A stretch of DNA of 64,000 nucleotides, taken from Comamonadaceae bacterium (GTDB lineage: Bacteria > Pseudomonadota > Gammaproteobacteria > Burkholderiales > Burkholderiaceae_C). Under the pieces are notes generated by a model. That model had not been told where the DNA came from and did no database searches. It saw only the letters and a list, made by a program, of their open reading frames with translations. The position numbers were made by a program, and so were the translations under genes. This document shows, in pieces, positions 55,574 to 64,000 of this stretch (position 1 is its first letter; each line of letters opens with the position of its first letter). The DNA lies in contig CANFLU010000005.1 of NCBI GenBank assembly GCA_947447975.1, forward strand, positions 1 through 64,000, written 5' to 3'.

Positions 55574-55594
55574 TTGTTGCATAATTTGCAACAA
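55574..55594. promoter_or_regulatory. LysR-type operator overlapping the lysR start codon
   Basis: TTGTTGCA and TGCAACAA form a perfect 8-bp inverted repeat around TAATT. It contains the LysR T-N11-A box (TGCATAATTTGCA). The right arm ends on the A of the regulator's ATG, so binding there would block transcription or translation start, consistent with autoregulation and control of the divergent ygiD operon. Confidence 0.75.
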
Positions 55595-56487
55595 TGGACA
55601 AGCTCAACGCGATGCAAATCTTTGTTCGCCTCGCGGAAGCAGGTAGCTTCACCGCCGTGGCCGATCAGTTGCAGGTGGACCGCTCCGCCATTACCCGTCA
55701 GATCAGCGCGCTGGAAAAACACCTGGCGGTTAAGCTGATTACGCGAAGTACACGCCGCTTGACGCTGACGCCCGCTGGGTCCGCGTATTTAGAAAAATGC
55801 CGCTTGATCCTCAATTTGGTAGACGCCACCGAGTCCAGCCTGAACGAGGAAAGCACCTTGGTGCGCGGCCGGATAAGGCTGGGCTTGCCACTGAGTTTTG
55901 GCCGCGAGCGTTTATTGCCGGCGCTCTTGGAATTTATGCGCCTGCAACCCAATCTCGAGTTGCTGCTGACCATGTTAGATCAGCGCTCCAATCTGATTGA
56001 AGAAGGCTTAGATTTGGCTATCCGCGTTACCAACGACCTGCAGCCCAGTGATATCGTGCGCAAGCTAGGCCAATGCCGCCTGATTACTGCCGTCTCGCCC
56101 GCCTATTTGGCCGCACACGGCAGGCCGCAGCACCCCGATGACCTGCGCCACCACGATTGCCTACTGTACTCCAGCAGCAGCACCGCCGCCCAATGGCCGT
56201 ATTGCATTGACGGGCAGGTCAAAAGCGTTGCGGTGCGCGGGCGCTTAGGCGCCAACAATGGTCTGGCGCTGTTGGCCGCCAACGCGACAGGGATGGGCAT
56301 TTCCTTACAACCCGATTTTTTAGTGGAGCCCTTCCTTGCGCGCAATCAGCTGGTGGAGATACTTGCAGAGTTTGCACCGCCGCCCCTGGGCATTTACGCG
56401 GTATTGCCCAGTAACCGTTACATACCGCAACGTGTCGCGCTTTTGATCGACTTTCTTGGAAAATCACTCCCAGCCTTTGGCCACTGA
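55594..56487 (+). CDS. LysR-family transcriptional regulator
   Basis: 297 aa. N-terminal winged HTH (MQIFVRLAEAGSFTAVADQL and SAITRQISALEKHL) and a C-terminal inducer-binding domain (RIRLGLPLSFGRERLLPAL onward). Divergent from the ygiD/b561/yceI/nitroreductase/OYE cluster, which it likely controls through the inverted repeat at 55574-55594. Confidence 0.92.
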   Translation: MDKLNAMQIFVRLAEAGSFTAVADQLQVDRSAITRQISALEKHLAVKLITRSTRRLTLTPAGSAYLEKCRLILNLVDATESSLNEESTLVRGRIRLGLPLSFGRERLLPALLEFMRLQPNLELLLTMLDQRSNLIEEGLDLAIRVTNDLQPSDIVRKLGQCRLITAVSPAYLAAHGRPQHPDDLRHHDCLLYSSSSTAAQWPYCIDGQVKSVAVRGRLGANNGLALLAANATGMGISLQPDFLVEPFLARNQLVEILAEFAPPPLGIYAVLPSNRYIPQRVALLIDFLGKSLPAFGH

Positions 56488-56496
56488 GTCCCCGAC

Positions 56497-56523
56497 GGGG
56501 CCCTGACCGGGCCCCACCGTTTG
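56497..56523 (+). terminator. Rho-independent terminator after lysR
   Basis: GGGGCCC and GGGCCCC form a perfect 7-bp stem with a 5-nt loop, 9 bp after the stop, followed within 5 nt by a short T-run. Confidence 0.65.
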
Positions 56524-56555
56524 CCTACTTCCAAATATCCCTTGCAGACCTTTCC

Positions 56556-57104
56556 ATGCTGGCCCTACACCCCCACACTATCCTTGACTTTTGGTTCACC
56601 GAACTAAGCCCAAAGCAGCACTACGCCAAAGACGCTGCCTTAGATGAAGCCATCCGTACACGCTTTGGCGCGACACTGGAGGCTGCGGCGCGATGTGAGT
56701 TATTTGCCTGGCGCGCCACGCCCCAGGGCAGGCTGGCTGAGGTCTTGGTACTCGACCAGTTCTCGCGCAATGTGTACCGCGACACCGCGCGTGCTTTTGC
56801 GCAGGATGCGCTGGCCCTGGCGCTGGCACAAGTGCTGATAGCCAGCGGACAGGACCGCAGCCTGCCCCTGGCACAGCGCGGCTTTGCCTACCTGCCCTAT
56901 ATGCACAGCGAATCCGCGCTGATCCATGCGCAAGCCGTCGCCCTGTTTGCGCAGCCGGGGATGGAAGACAGCATGCGCTTTGAGCTGCGCCACCAAGAGA
57001 TCATCCACCGCTTTGGCCGCTATCCCCATCGCAACGCCCTACTGGGCCGCGAGTCCACGCCTGAGGAGTTGGCGTTTTTACAGGAGCCGGGATCGTCGTT
57101 TTAG
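56556..57104 (+). CDS. DUF924 family protein
   Basis: 182 aa. It carries the DUF924 opening LDFWFTELSPKQHYAKDAALD, the LVLDQFSRNVYRDTARAFAQD motif and YLPYMHSESALIHAQ. The helical repeat-like fold is known for the family, but its role is not. Cytosolic. Confidence 0.85.
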   Translation: MLALHPHTILDFWFTELSPKQHYAKDAALDEAIRTRFGATLEAAARCELFAWRATPQGRLAEVLVLDQFSRNVYRDTARAFAQDALALALAQVLIASGQDRSLPLAQRGFAYLPYMHSESALIHAQAVALFAQPGMEDSMRFELRHQEIIHRFGRYPHRNALLGRESTPEELAFLQEPGSSF

Positions 57105-57204
57105 GGTCAGAGGCTTGGATACCAGAGGAGTCTGGGCAGTTGATGTCGGCCTGGCTACCTCCAGTTTTAGAAGGTGCAGCTTGGCTGCCCCTAAACTTGG
57201 CCCC

Positions 57205-57477
57205 ATGCCCACCGCCACCCTCGCCCCCTTGCACCAAGCCCTGGCCCAATTGCGCGCCGATGCATTGGGGGTACAGGCCTTTTGCGCGCAGGCACGGGCG
57301 CAAGAGGCATTGCTAGCAGCGCTACCGCCGCGCTATGGAGAGGTGTGGCTGGGGCTGATAGACCGGCTGGAGTCCAGCGCTTTGTTTAGCGAAGAGAGTT
57401 GCTCTTTCAGCCAGTCCTCGCTGCTAGACAACCTAGACGGCTGGCTGGCCAAGGCCGCCGAAAAGCTAGCAGGCTGA
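57205..57477 (+). CDS. Hypothetical small protein
   Basis: 90 aa from the ATG at 57205, Ala/Leu-rich and helical (LHQALAQLRADALGVQAF, LLDNLDGWLAKAAEKL). It follows the DUF924 gene by about 100 bp. No family recognised and no clear ribosome site, so existence is likely but not certain. Confidence 0.45.
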   Translation: MPTATLAPLHQALAQLRADALGVQAFCAQARAQEALLAALPPRYGEVWLGLIDRLESSALFSEESCSFSQSSLLDNLDGWLAKAAEKLAG

Positions 57478-57563
57478 TTTGTCGCCCCGGCGCCAGGGCG
57501 GGCGCTTGGCACTTGGAGGCGCCCGATACACTGGCACGCTAATTTCCCAAGGAGTTCATCCAA

Positions 57564-58211
57564 ATGATCACGCTTTGCGGCTTTGCCGTTTCCAACTATT
57601 TCAATGTCGTCAAGCAGGTTTTGCTGGAAAAGCAAATCCCGTATACCGAAGAGCGCACCATGACGCGCAGCAAGGACGAGTCGGTGCTGTCGGCCTCCCC
57701 ATTGGGCAAAGTTCCGTTTATCCGTACCGCGCAGGGACCACTGTGCGAGACGGCGGTGATTTTGGATTACCTGGAGGCGCAATACCCTGCGCACCCGTTA
57801 CTGCCTGCCGATACCTTTGCCGCTGCCAAAGTGCGCGAGCTCTGTACTTTTATCAACCTGCACCTGGAACTGGTAGCCCGCGATTTGTACCCCGCCGTGT
57901 TTTTTGGCGGCAGCATCAGCGACGAGCAAAAAGAGCGAACCCGCAAGCAATTGGTGCGCAATATCGAGGCCTTCAAGCGCCTGGTGAAGTTTGCGCCTTA
58001 TGTGGCGGGCGACAGCTTCACGCTTGCCGACTGCGTAGCCTTTAACAATCTGCCACTGGTCGGCATGGCCAGCAAAGCCACTTATGGCGAAGACTTGCTG
58101 CTGGCCGCTGGCCTAGACTACAAGCCCTATATGAAGCTAGTGGGCGAGCGCGCCAGCGCGCAGCAAGTGGCGGCAGAGCGCAAAGCCGAAATGGCGCGAC
58201 CCAAAGACTAA
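57564..58211 (+). CDS. Glutathione S-transferase family protein
   Basis: 215 aa. N-terminal thioredoxin-like domain starts MITLCGFAVSNYFNVVKQVL and includes ASPLGKVPFIRTAQGPLCETAVI (cis-Pro and glutathione contacts). C-terminal all-helical domain with AGDSFTLADCVAFNNL. An AAGGAG site lies well placed before the ATG. Substrate unknown. Confidence 0.88.
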   Translation: MITLCGFAVSNYFNVVKQVLLEKQIPYTEERTMTRSKDESVLSASPLGKVPFIRTAQGPLCETAVILDYLEAQYPAHPLLPADTFAAAKVRELCTFINLHLELVARDLYPAVFFGGSISDEQKERTRKQLVRNIEAFKRLVKFAPYVAGDSFTLADCVAFNNLPLVGMASKATYGEDLLLAAGLDYKPYMKLVGERASAQQVAAERKAEMARPKD

Positions 58212-58267
58212 GCATTATTTACCCGACCCACCAGCACGCATGGCGGTAACTTTGGACCTAGGACTGC

Positions 58268-59341
58268 ATGGCTGAGCCCGACAGCGGCCTCTCCCGTGCG
58301 GCCCAATGGCTAGCCTTGTTGGCGGGCAGCCTGCTGCTGTTTGGCGTCTTGCAGTTGGCGCATCTGCCTGCGGCCTTGTTGCTAGCCTGCATGCTGGTGG
58401 GGATTGCCGCCTCGCTGCGGGGTTTTGCGGTGCGCGTGCCGCAGTCTTTTTTGTTTCCGGCACAAGGGCTGATTGGTTGCCTGATGGCGCAAAGCCTGCA
58501 ACCTGCATTGCTGCTGCGCGTGTTGCACGACTGGCCGCTGTTTCTGGGCTTTACCACCTTGGTGATGGCGGCCAGCATGGGCCTGGGCTGGTGGCTCTCG
58601 CGCCACAAAGTATTGCCTGGCACTACCGCCATCTGGGGCCTGGCACCGGGCGCGGCATCGGCCATGGTGCTGATCTGCGAGGCCTATGGCGCGGACCCGC
58701 GGCTGGTGGCCTTTATGCAATACACCCGCGTCATCATCGTTACCGCCGTGGCCGCATTGGTGGCGCGCCTGTGGTTGGGGCCTGGCAGTAGCGCGCGTTT
58801 AGATGGCGATGTCTGGTTACTACAAGATAACTACAACGTCGCTTGCACCTTGGGCTTGGTATTGCTGGGTATGTTGTCCACACGGCTGACCCGCGCGCCC
58901 TCCGGCGCTATGTTGCTGCCGCTGGTGCTGGGGGTTTTCTTGCAAAGCCAGGGCGTTTTGCAGATCGAGTTGCCACCGCTGCTGCTGCTGTGCGCCTATG
59001 CCTGCATTGGATGGACCATTGGCCTGCGCTACACGCGGGCGACCTTAGCGCATGCGCGGCGGGCCCTGCCGCGGGTGCTGGTGTCCATCGCGGTGTTAAT
59101 CATTTTTGGCATGTCGCTAGCGGTAGCGCTGGCGCTGCTGGGCGGCTTTGACCCCTTAAGCGCCTACCTGGCCACCAGCCCCGGCGGCGCGGATTCGGTG
59201 GCCATCATCGCCACGCACGCAGTGGCCGTGGATGTAGGCTTTGTGATGGCGATGCAGGTAGCGCGCTTTATCTTGGTGCTACTGACCGGGCCACGCCTCT
59301 CGCGCTGGGTGGCGCAGCGGGCGCAGGCGCGGCACGGCTGA
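58268..59341 (+). CDS. AbrB-family (putative ammonia monooxygenase-type) membrane protein
   Basis: 357 aa with about ten hydrophobic spans in two similar halves, the AbrB duplication layout. The WGLAPGAASAMVLICEAYGAD motif and its repeat in ATSPGGADSVAIIATHAVAVD are diagnostic. The family name ammonia monooxygenase is misleading; members are probably transporters or regulators. AGGACT lies in front of the ATG. Confidence 0.82.
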   Translation: MAEPDSGLSRAAQWLALLAGSLLLFGVLQLAHLPAALLLACMLVGIAASLRGFAVRVPQSFLFPAQGLIGCLMAQSLQPALLLRVLHDWPLFLGFTTLVMAASMGLGWWLSRHKVLPGTTAIWGLAPGAASAMVLICEAYGADPRLVAFMQYTRVIIVTAVAALVARLWLGPGSSARLDGDVWLLQDNYNVACTLGLVLLGMLSTRLTRAPSGAMLLPLVLGVFLQSQGVLQIELPPLLLLCAYACIGWTIGLRYTRATLAHARRALPRVLVSIAVLIIFGMSLAVALALLGGFDPLSAYLATSPGGADSVAIIATHAVAVDVGFVMAMQVARFILVLLTGPRLSRWVAQRAQARHG

Positions 59342-59469
59342 TCGCTTGGCATGGGCAGCGGGTCGTACAGCGATGTGGCCGGGGCCACGTCCCAAGCCGT
59401 GCCCAATGCATGGCTGCACCTTGCTTGGTATGTGCGCTGTACGCACTGCGCGCTTAAAAACTACTACGC

Positions 59470-60630
59470 TCAATACGAGCGCGGCAGCCCCAGCACATGC
59501 TCGGCGATGTAGGCGTAAATCATATTGGTGGAAATGGGCGCAACCTGGTAAAGCCGGGTCTCGCGGAACTTGCGCTCTATGTCGTACTCGGCAGCAAAGC
59601 CAAACCCGCCGTGGTATTGCAAACACACATTGGCCGCTTCCCAGCTGGCTTTAGCCGCTAGGTACTTGGCCATATTGGCCTCGGCGCCGCAGGGCTGCTG
59701 CGCATCAAACAAAGCGCAGGCTTTGTAGCGCATCAGGTTGGCCGCTTCCACTTCGATGTAAGTCTCTGCAATCGGAAACTGTACGCCTTGGTTTTGCCCG
59801 ATGGGGCGGCCAAAAACCTGGCGCTGTTTGGCATACTGCGTGATGCGGTCGATAAACCAGTAGCCATCGCCAATGCATTCAGCGGCGATCAGCGCCCGCT
59901 CGGCATTAAGGCCATCGAGAATGTACTTAAAGCCCTGACCTTCCTGGCCGATCAGGTTGTCCATGGGAAGTTCGAGGTTTTCAAAATACAACTCATTGGT
60001 CTCGTGGTTCACCATATTGGCGATCGGACGCACCGCCATGCCGGCTTTTTCAGCCAAGCGCAAGTCCACCATAAAGATAGACAAGCCTTCGGATTTTTTG
60101 CGCACCTCGGCCAGCGGCGTGGTGCGGGCCAGCAGAATCATCCAGTCCGAATGCTGCACCCGCGAGATCCAGACCTTCTGGCCGTTGATCAAATAACGGT
60201 CGCCTTTTTTGATGGCGGTCGTTTTGATTTTGGTGGTGTCGGTGCCGGCGTCTGGCTCCGTCACGCCCATGGATTGCAGCCGCCACTGGCCGCTGGCGAT
60301 TTTGGGCAGATAAAACGCTTTTTGCGCGGCTGATCCGTGGCGCAGCAGCGTGCCCATGTTGTACATCTGGCCGTGGCAGGCGCCCGAATTGCCGCCGCTG
60401 CGGTTGATCTCTTCCATGATGACCGAGGCCTCGGTCAGGCCCAGCCCGGCGCCGCCGTATTGTGTCGGGATCAGCGCGGCCAACCAGCCCGCGCGGGTCA
60501 GGGCGGCGACGAATGCTTCCGGGTAGGCACGCGCCGCGTCGACCTTGCGGTGGTATTCGTCCGGGAACTGGGCGCACAGGGCGCGCACTGCGTCGCGGAT
60601 ATCTTGGTAGTGGTCGCTGGAAGATTGCAT
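59470..60630 (-). CDS. Acyl-CoA dehydrogenase
   Basis: 386 aa FAD enzyme. Signature MGVTEPDAGTDTTKIKT and the LQYHGGFGFAAEYDIERKFRETRLY C-terminal motif (shown as short pieces). The catalytic base region is in this last motif (typical of short-branched acyl-CoA dehydrogenases). The ATG at 60630 is chosen. Probable operon with the MaoC-like gene 34 bp upstream; the substrate is not evident. Confidence 0.9.
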   Translation of the reverse strand: MQSSSDHYQDIRDAVRALCAQFPDEYHRKVDAARAYPEAFVAALTRAGWLAALIPTQYGGAGLGLTEASVIMEEINRSGGNSGACHGQMYNMGTLLRHGSAAQKAFYLPKIASGQWRLQSMGVTEPDAGTDTTKIKTTAIKKGDRYLINGQKVWISRVQHSDWMILLARTTPLAEVRKKSEGLSIFMVDLRLAEKAGMAVRPIANMVNHETNELYFENLELPMDNLIGQEGQGFKYILDGLNAERALIAAECIGDGYWFIDRITQYAKQRQVFGRPIGQNQGVQFPIAETYIEVEAANLMRYKACALFDAQQPCGAEANMAKYLAAKASWEAANVCLQYHGGFGFAAEYDIERKFRETRLYQVAPISTNMIYAYIAEHVLGLPRSY

Positions 60631-60664
60631 GGTGTGGGGCCTGGCATAGATGCGCTGCAAAAGT

Positions 60665-61549
60665 TCAGCTTAGCGCAACGTCGCCTTGCATGGCCAGCCA
60701 GCCCTCGTGGTCCGAGGCCCAGACGCGCACGCTGCGGCCATCGGGCGCGGGCTGTGCGCACAGGCGCAGCGCGTGTGGGTCAAAAGTGGGGCGCAAAGCC
60801 TTGAAGCTAAATTCGTCCACGGTGGCATCGGGCACGTGACGGCGCACCAGGTCCAGCAACAGCGTGGCGATAAGAGGGCCATGCACCACCAGACCGGGGT
60901 AGCCCTCCTCTTGCACGACGTAGCTGCGGTCGTAGTGGATCCGGTGGCTGTTGAACGTCAGCGCAGAGTAACGGAACAAGAGCACCGCATCGGCCAGCAC
61001 CTCGCGCTGCCAAGGCGCACCTTGCTCGGCCACTGTGGGCGCAGAAACCACTTCACCCGCTTGCGCGGCGGCGCGGTACACGATGTCGTGCTCCTCGGTC
61101 AAGCAAAGACCGAGATCGTTCGAAATGGCGTGGCGCACCAGTACAAACAGCAAGTCGCCGCTGCGTCCGCGCTTGTGCGTCACCGATTCGATGCTTGAGA
61201 CGCGGCGTAGCGCATCGCCCACGCGCAGCGGGTTGGCCGCCTGCCACCGCAAGCGGCCCCCGGCCCACATGCGCCGGGGCAAGGGTACCGGTGGCAAAAA
61301 GCCGCCGCGCCGCGCATGGCCATCGGGCCCAATCTCGCTTTGGCGGTGCTGCGGCAAAAAATACAGCCAATGCCACAAGGCGGGTAAGGCATCGCCCACC
61401 CTAGGTGGCGGATCGTCCCGGTCCAAGGTGGCCGAGAGCGAGCGCACCGGCGTTGCTGCGGCCTGATCTAGCAAGGTCTCGGTCCTGCAGGTCCAGCTTT
61501 GCAGATGGGCCAGGGTGGCGGTGTCCAGGGTTTCAGTGGTAAGCGTCAT
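60665..61549 (-). CDS. MaoC-like acyl-CoA hydratase (HTD2/mesaconyl-C4-CoA hydratase type)
   Basis: 294 aa double-hot-dog protein. The hydratase-II motif is in the C-terminal half (FRYSALTFNSHRIHYDRSY, then GYPGLVVHGPLIATLLL). The N-terminal half starts with a second hot-dog (WLYFLPQHRQSEIG) as in mesaconyl-C4-CoA hydratases. It precedes an acyl-CoA dehydrogenase and probably acts with it on an acyl-CoA. Confidence 0.82.
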   Translation of the reverse strand: MTLTTETLDTATLAHLQSWTCRTETLLDQAAATPVRSLSATLDRDDPPPRVGDALPALWHWLYFLPQHRQSEIGPDGHARRGGFLPPVPLPRRMWAGGRLRWQAANPLRVGDALRRVSSIESVTHKRGRSGDLLFVLVRHAISNDLGLCLTEEHDIVYRAAAQAGEVVSAPTVAEQGAPWQREVLADAVLLFRYSALTFNSHRIHYDRSYVVQEEGYPGLVVHGPLIATLLLDLVRRHVPDATVDEFSFKALRPTFDPHALRLCAQPAPDGRSVRVWASDHEGWLAMQGDVALS

Positions 61550-61657
61550 GGATTTTGGTGCGCTCGGGCTACCTCTCAGCCCAGGCGCTTTGCATTATTG
61601 ACCCTGCGGGCGGGCACACACCTAACCGAGGGCACAAGCCTTAGGAACGCCGCATTA

Positions 61658-62086
61658 TCAACCGGCGATATAGCTATGCAATTGTTCAATAATGGTTTTT
61701 TGATGGGCCATCATTTCGCGCACGACATCACCAATGGAGATCAAGCCGATGACGCGCTGGCCTTCCAAGATGGGAAGGTGGCGCACATGCTTTTCGGTCA
61801 TGATCTGCATGCATTGGTCAATATTTTGCGCTGCCTGGACGGTAATGACTTGCGCAGTCATGATGTCTTGTACCAAAGCAGCACTGCTGCTTCTGCCCTG
61901 GAGCACCACTTTGCGCGCATAGTCGCGCTCGGAAAAAATGCCTGCCAATTGCTGCCCATCCATGACCAGCAAGGCACCAATATTTTTGTCCGCCATAAGT
62001 TCCAATGCTTCGCGCACCGTGGCATCTGGTCGGATGCAATGGATGAGGCGATGACCTTCAGCTAAAAAAAGTCCTACAGTTTTCAT
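61658..62086 (-). CDS. CBS-domain protein
   Basis: 142 aa made of two CBS motifs (DATVREALELMADKNIGALLV and the second in NIDQCMQIMTEKHVRHLPIL, with SERDYARKVVLQGRSS between). Such proteins bind adenosine ligands and regulate enzymes or transporters. The ATG at 62086 is chosen. No partner is adjacent. Confidence 0.88.
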   Translation of the reverse strand: MKTVGLFLAEGHRLIHCIRPDATVREALELMADKNIGALLVMDGQQLAGIFSERDYARKVVLQGRSSSAALVQDIMTAQVITVQAAQNIDQCMQIMTEKHVRHLPILEGQRVIGLISIGDVVREMMAHQKTIIEQLHSYIAG

Positions 62087-62232
62087 AATAGATTTCTTTC
62101 TTAAAAGCACTTTCCCTGAACCTTGAACGCCGCAGCACTTAGCCAATGCGCGCTAGGCTGCTGACAAATACTGGTCGTAATTTATGGGCGGCACAAGGAT
62201 GTTTACCCTTGTTCTGGGGGATTGGCAGCTTG

Positions 62233-62250
62233 CGCCCGATTTCTCGGGCG
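62233..62250. other. Hairpin (CGCCCGA/TCGGGCG)
   Basis: A perfect 7-bp stem with loop TTTC lies in the intergenic region between the CBS and NCS1 genes. It resembles the hairpin at 22940-22958 in stem length and T-rich loop. Confidence 0.4.
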
Positions 62251-62603
62251 GGGATAGAACCCGCTTTGCAGGCCATGAAACTTTAGGATAACCCGAGCCA
62301 AAGAGAAATTTTTCTGCTGGGAATTTAAAAATTCAATAAATATAAAAACTTTTTTTATTACATCCATCGCTGTAGTAAATAGCATACAAAAAAACATGCC
62401 TTAAACCGACAATCCCAGTACCAGCAGGCTCTACAAAGCTTTTCAATTTATTTCTTTGGGGCACTTTGTAAGAAAAGGCTTGCCATTCCCATTATTTTTT
62501 AGATTGCTGATGGTTAAAAAGGTTAAATGGAAATCAATAGATCAAATGGACGGTAAGTACTAACCCTGTAGCCGATATGGATCGCCTTGCGTAAATTGCC
62601 CCT

Positions 62604-62634
62604 TGCCAACAAGTGGTACGGGTGAGGGTTGGCA
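62604..62634 (+). other. Leader hairpin upstream of the NCS1 permease gene
   Basis: TGCCAAC (62604-62610) pairs perfectly with GTTGGCA (62628-62634) around a G-rich 17-nt loop. It sits 63 bp before the permease start and could be part of a regulatory leader, but I cannot assign a known riboswitch class. Confidence 0.35.
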
Positions 62635-62697
62635 GATTCGAAAAGTTCACGCATCCCAATATGGCGACTTGCCATGCAACACTTTTGGAGGCTATCT

Positions 62698-64000
62698 ATG
62701 GATATTCAAAATGCATCCCCATCCCTGTATAACGAAGACTTGGCACCCGCCAAAGAACGAAATTGGGGGGCGTTTAGCATCTTCAATGTTTGGACTTCGG
62801 ACGTACACAGTTTGTGGGGCTATTACCTTGCGGCCAGCTTGTTTTTGCTGTGTGGTAGTTTTCTTAATTTTGTAGTAGCCATTGGTCTGGGCTCGCTCGT
62901 GATTTTTGGACTCATGAATTTGATGGGCTATGCGGGTGAAAAAACCGGTGTGCCCTACCCGGTTTTGGCGCGCGCCTCCTTTGGCATCTGGGGCGCCAAC
63001 CTGCCAGCCTTGGTCAGGGCCATCGTGGCGTGCTTCTGGTATGGCGCGCAAACCGCTGCGGCCTCAGGAGCTATCGTGGCGCTGCTGACGCGTAGCGATG
63101 CCTTTATGGAATACCACAAGACAACGCAGTTTTTAGGGCATTCGGGCTTGGAGTTCATCTGTTACGTGGTGGTCTGGGCCTTGCAACTCTTAATCATCCA
63201 AAACGGCATGGAAACCGTGCGCAAGTTCCAAGACTGGGCCGGACCAGCGGTCTGGATGGCCATGCTGGTGCTGGCCATTGGCTTATGCGTAAAGGCCGGT
63301 GGGTTTTCCTTTGACCATGAAATTCCGCAAGCCTTGTTGCTAGAAAAGACCAAGGACGCCGGCATTGCCGGTGAGCCGGGTTCGTTCTGGGCGCTGCTTG
63401 CAGTGGGCGCTACCTGGGTAACTTATTTCGCCGCGCTTTACCTAAACTTCTGCGACTTTTCCCGCTATGCCAAAAACAAAGAAGCGGTCACCAAAGGCAA
63501 TTTGTGGGGTCTGCCAGTGAACCTGATTTTGTTCTCGCTGGTCGCAGGCGTGACCACGATTGCAGCCTTTAAGGTGTACGGCGAAGTGATGTTGCACCCC
63601 GAGCAAATTTCCGCCAAATTTGACAGCTGGTTTCTGGCCATGCTGGCGGCACTCACCTTTGCGGTAGCGACCCTGGGTATCAATGTCGTCGCCAACTTCG
63701 TCTCGCCCGCGTTTGATTTCTCCAACGTCTTTCCTAATTCGATTGACTTCAAAAAAGGCGGCTACATCGCGGCGGGTATTGCTTTGGTCTTGTATCCCTT
63801 TGCACCCTGGGAAGGAAATGCGGCACATTTTGTTGGCGCCATAGGCGCCACCATGGGCCCACTCCTAGGCATTATCTTGGTGGACTATTACCTGATTGCC
63901 AAAGGCGAGATCAATGTTGCCGCCCTATACGACGAGCAGGGGCAATACCGCTACGGCAATGGCAGGAACCCCAAAGCCCTGATTGCAACTGCCATAGGTG
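62698..64000 (+). CDS. NCS1-family nucleobase:cation symporter (partial)
   Basis: 434 codons are visible before the window ends. It begins MDIQNASPSLYNEDL, with the family segment ERNWGAFSIFNVWTSDVHSLWG and GYAGEKTGVPYPVLARASFG, then NGMETVRKFQDWAGPAVW and multiple membrane spans. Members import purines, pyrimidines, allantoin or hydantoins by cation symport. A GGAG ribosome site lies just before the ATG. The C-terminus lies outside the window. Confidence 0.9.
   Translation, partial: MDIQNASPSLYNEDLAPAKERNWGAFSIFNVWTSDVHSLWGYYLAASLFLLCGSFLNFVVAIGLGSLVIFGLMNLMGYAGEKTGVPYPVLARASFGIWGANLPALVRAIVACFWYGAQTAAASGAIVALLTRSDAFMEYHKTTQFLGHSGLEFICYVVVWALQLLIIQNGMETVRKFQDWAGPAVWMAMLVLAIGLCVKAGGFSFDHEIPQALLLEKTKDAGIAGEPGSFWALLAVGATWVTYFAALYLNFCDFSRYAKNKEAVTKGNLWGLPVNLILFSLVAGVTTIAAFKVYGEVMLHPEQISAKFDSWFLAMLAALTFAVATLGINVVANFVSPAFDFSNVFPNSIDFKKGGYIAAGIALVLYPFAPWEGNAAHFVGAIGATMGPLLGIILVDYYLIAKGEINVAALYDEQGQYRYGNGRNPKALIATAIG

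Larger units (their letters stand above)
62087..62697. other. 611-bp intergenic region with two hairpins
   Basis: AT-rich stretches (about 62310-62400) alternate with GC-rich hairpins. No gene is supported; the one short minus-strand frame (62203-62397) has no family or ribosome site. It holds the upstream region of the CBS gene on one side and the leader of the NCS1 permease on the other. Confidence 0.5.

Overview
The window looks like a chromosomal segment of a motile, Gram-negative betaproteobacterium of the Burkholderiales, most likely Comamonadaceae-like. This is inferred from the moderately GC-rich coding sequence, the style of the flagellar fliEFGHIJ block, and the family flavour of mutS, glnS, rhlE, ygiD and yceI. 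No rRNA, convincing tRNA, prophage or CRISPR array was seen. The gene order is dense, with many 4-nt ATGA or longer overlaps.

Region 1 (1-12.6 kb, minus strand) is a visibly AT-richer glycosylation island. It carries the complete pseudaminic-acid pathway (pseB, pseC, pseF, a pse-associated methylase, a PP-loop N-acetyl sugar amidotransferase with dedicated HisH-like and HisF-like partners, pseG, pseH, pseI). A still more AT-rich tail follows: a GT2 glycosyltransferase, a TPR-glycosyltransferase fusion and an FkbM methyltransferase. The FkbM gene is cut at its 3' end by an IS256-family element whose transposase start lies at the window edge. The expected product is a CMP-activated pseudaminic acid bearing an acetamidino group, probably for flagellin or surface glycan.

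Region 2 (13-22.9 kb, plus strand) is the flagellar basal-body and export block: a sigma-54 activator with a degenerate receiver, fliE, fliF, fliG, fliH, fliI, fliJ, then a methyltransferase-like protein and a lipoprotein. It is headed by a consensus -24/-12 promoter that sits on top of a terminator-like hairpin.

Region 3 (23-42.4 kb) is mostly housekeeping: an unusual anchored alpha-carbonic anhydrase with a charged His/Lys/Asp linker, pyrF, a GST, a CNNM/CorC protein, an ApaH-type phosphatase, rhlE, dcd, guaD, queD, queE, a desaturase with a PhnD-like protein, a Rieske oxygenase, mutS, an unrecognised membrane/coiled-coil gene pair, an alpha/beta hydrolase and uppP.

Region 4 (42.5-51 kb) has a secreted hydrolase with a LytS/LytTR two-component system, DUF2306 and MFS membrane proteins, two adjacent toxin-antitoxin modules (AbrB-PIN and HigBA-like) and glnS.

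Region 5 (51-64 kb) has a six-gene redox cluster (OYE-like, nitroreductase, two YceI, cytochrome b561, YgiD-type dioxygenase) divergent from a LysR regulator with a perfect inverted repeat at its start codon. DUF924, GST and AbrB-type membrane genes follow, then acyl-CoA dehydrogenase and MaoC-like genes, a CBS protein, and the first part of an NCS1 permease running off the window end.
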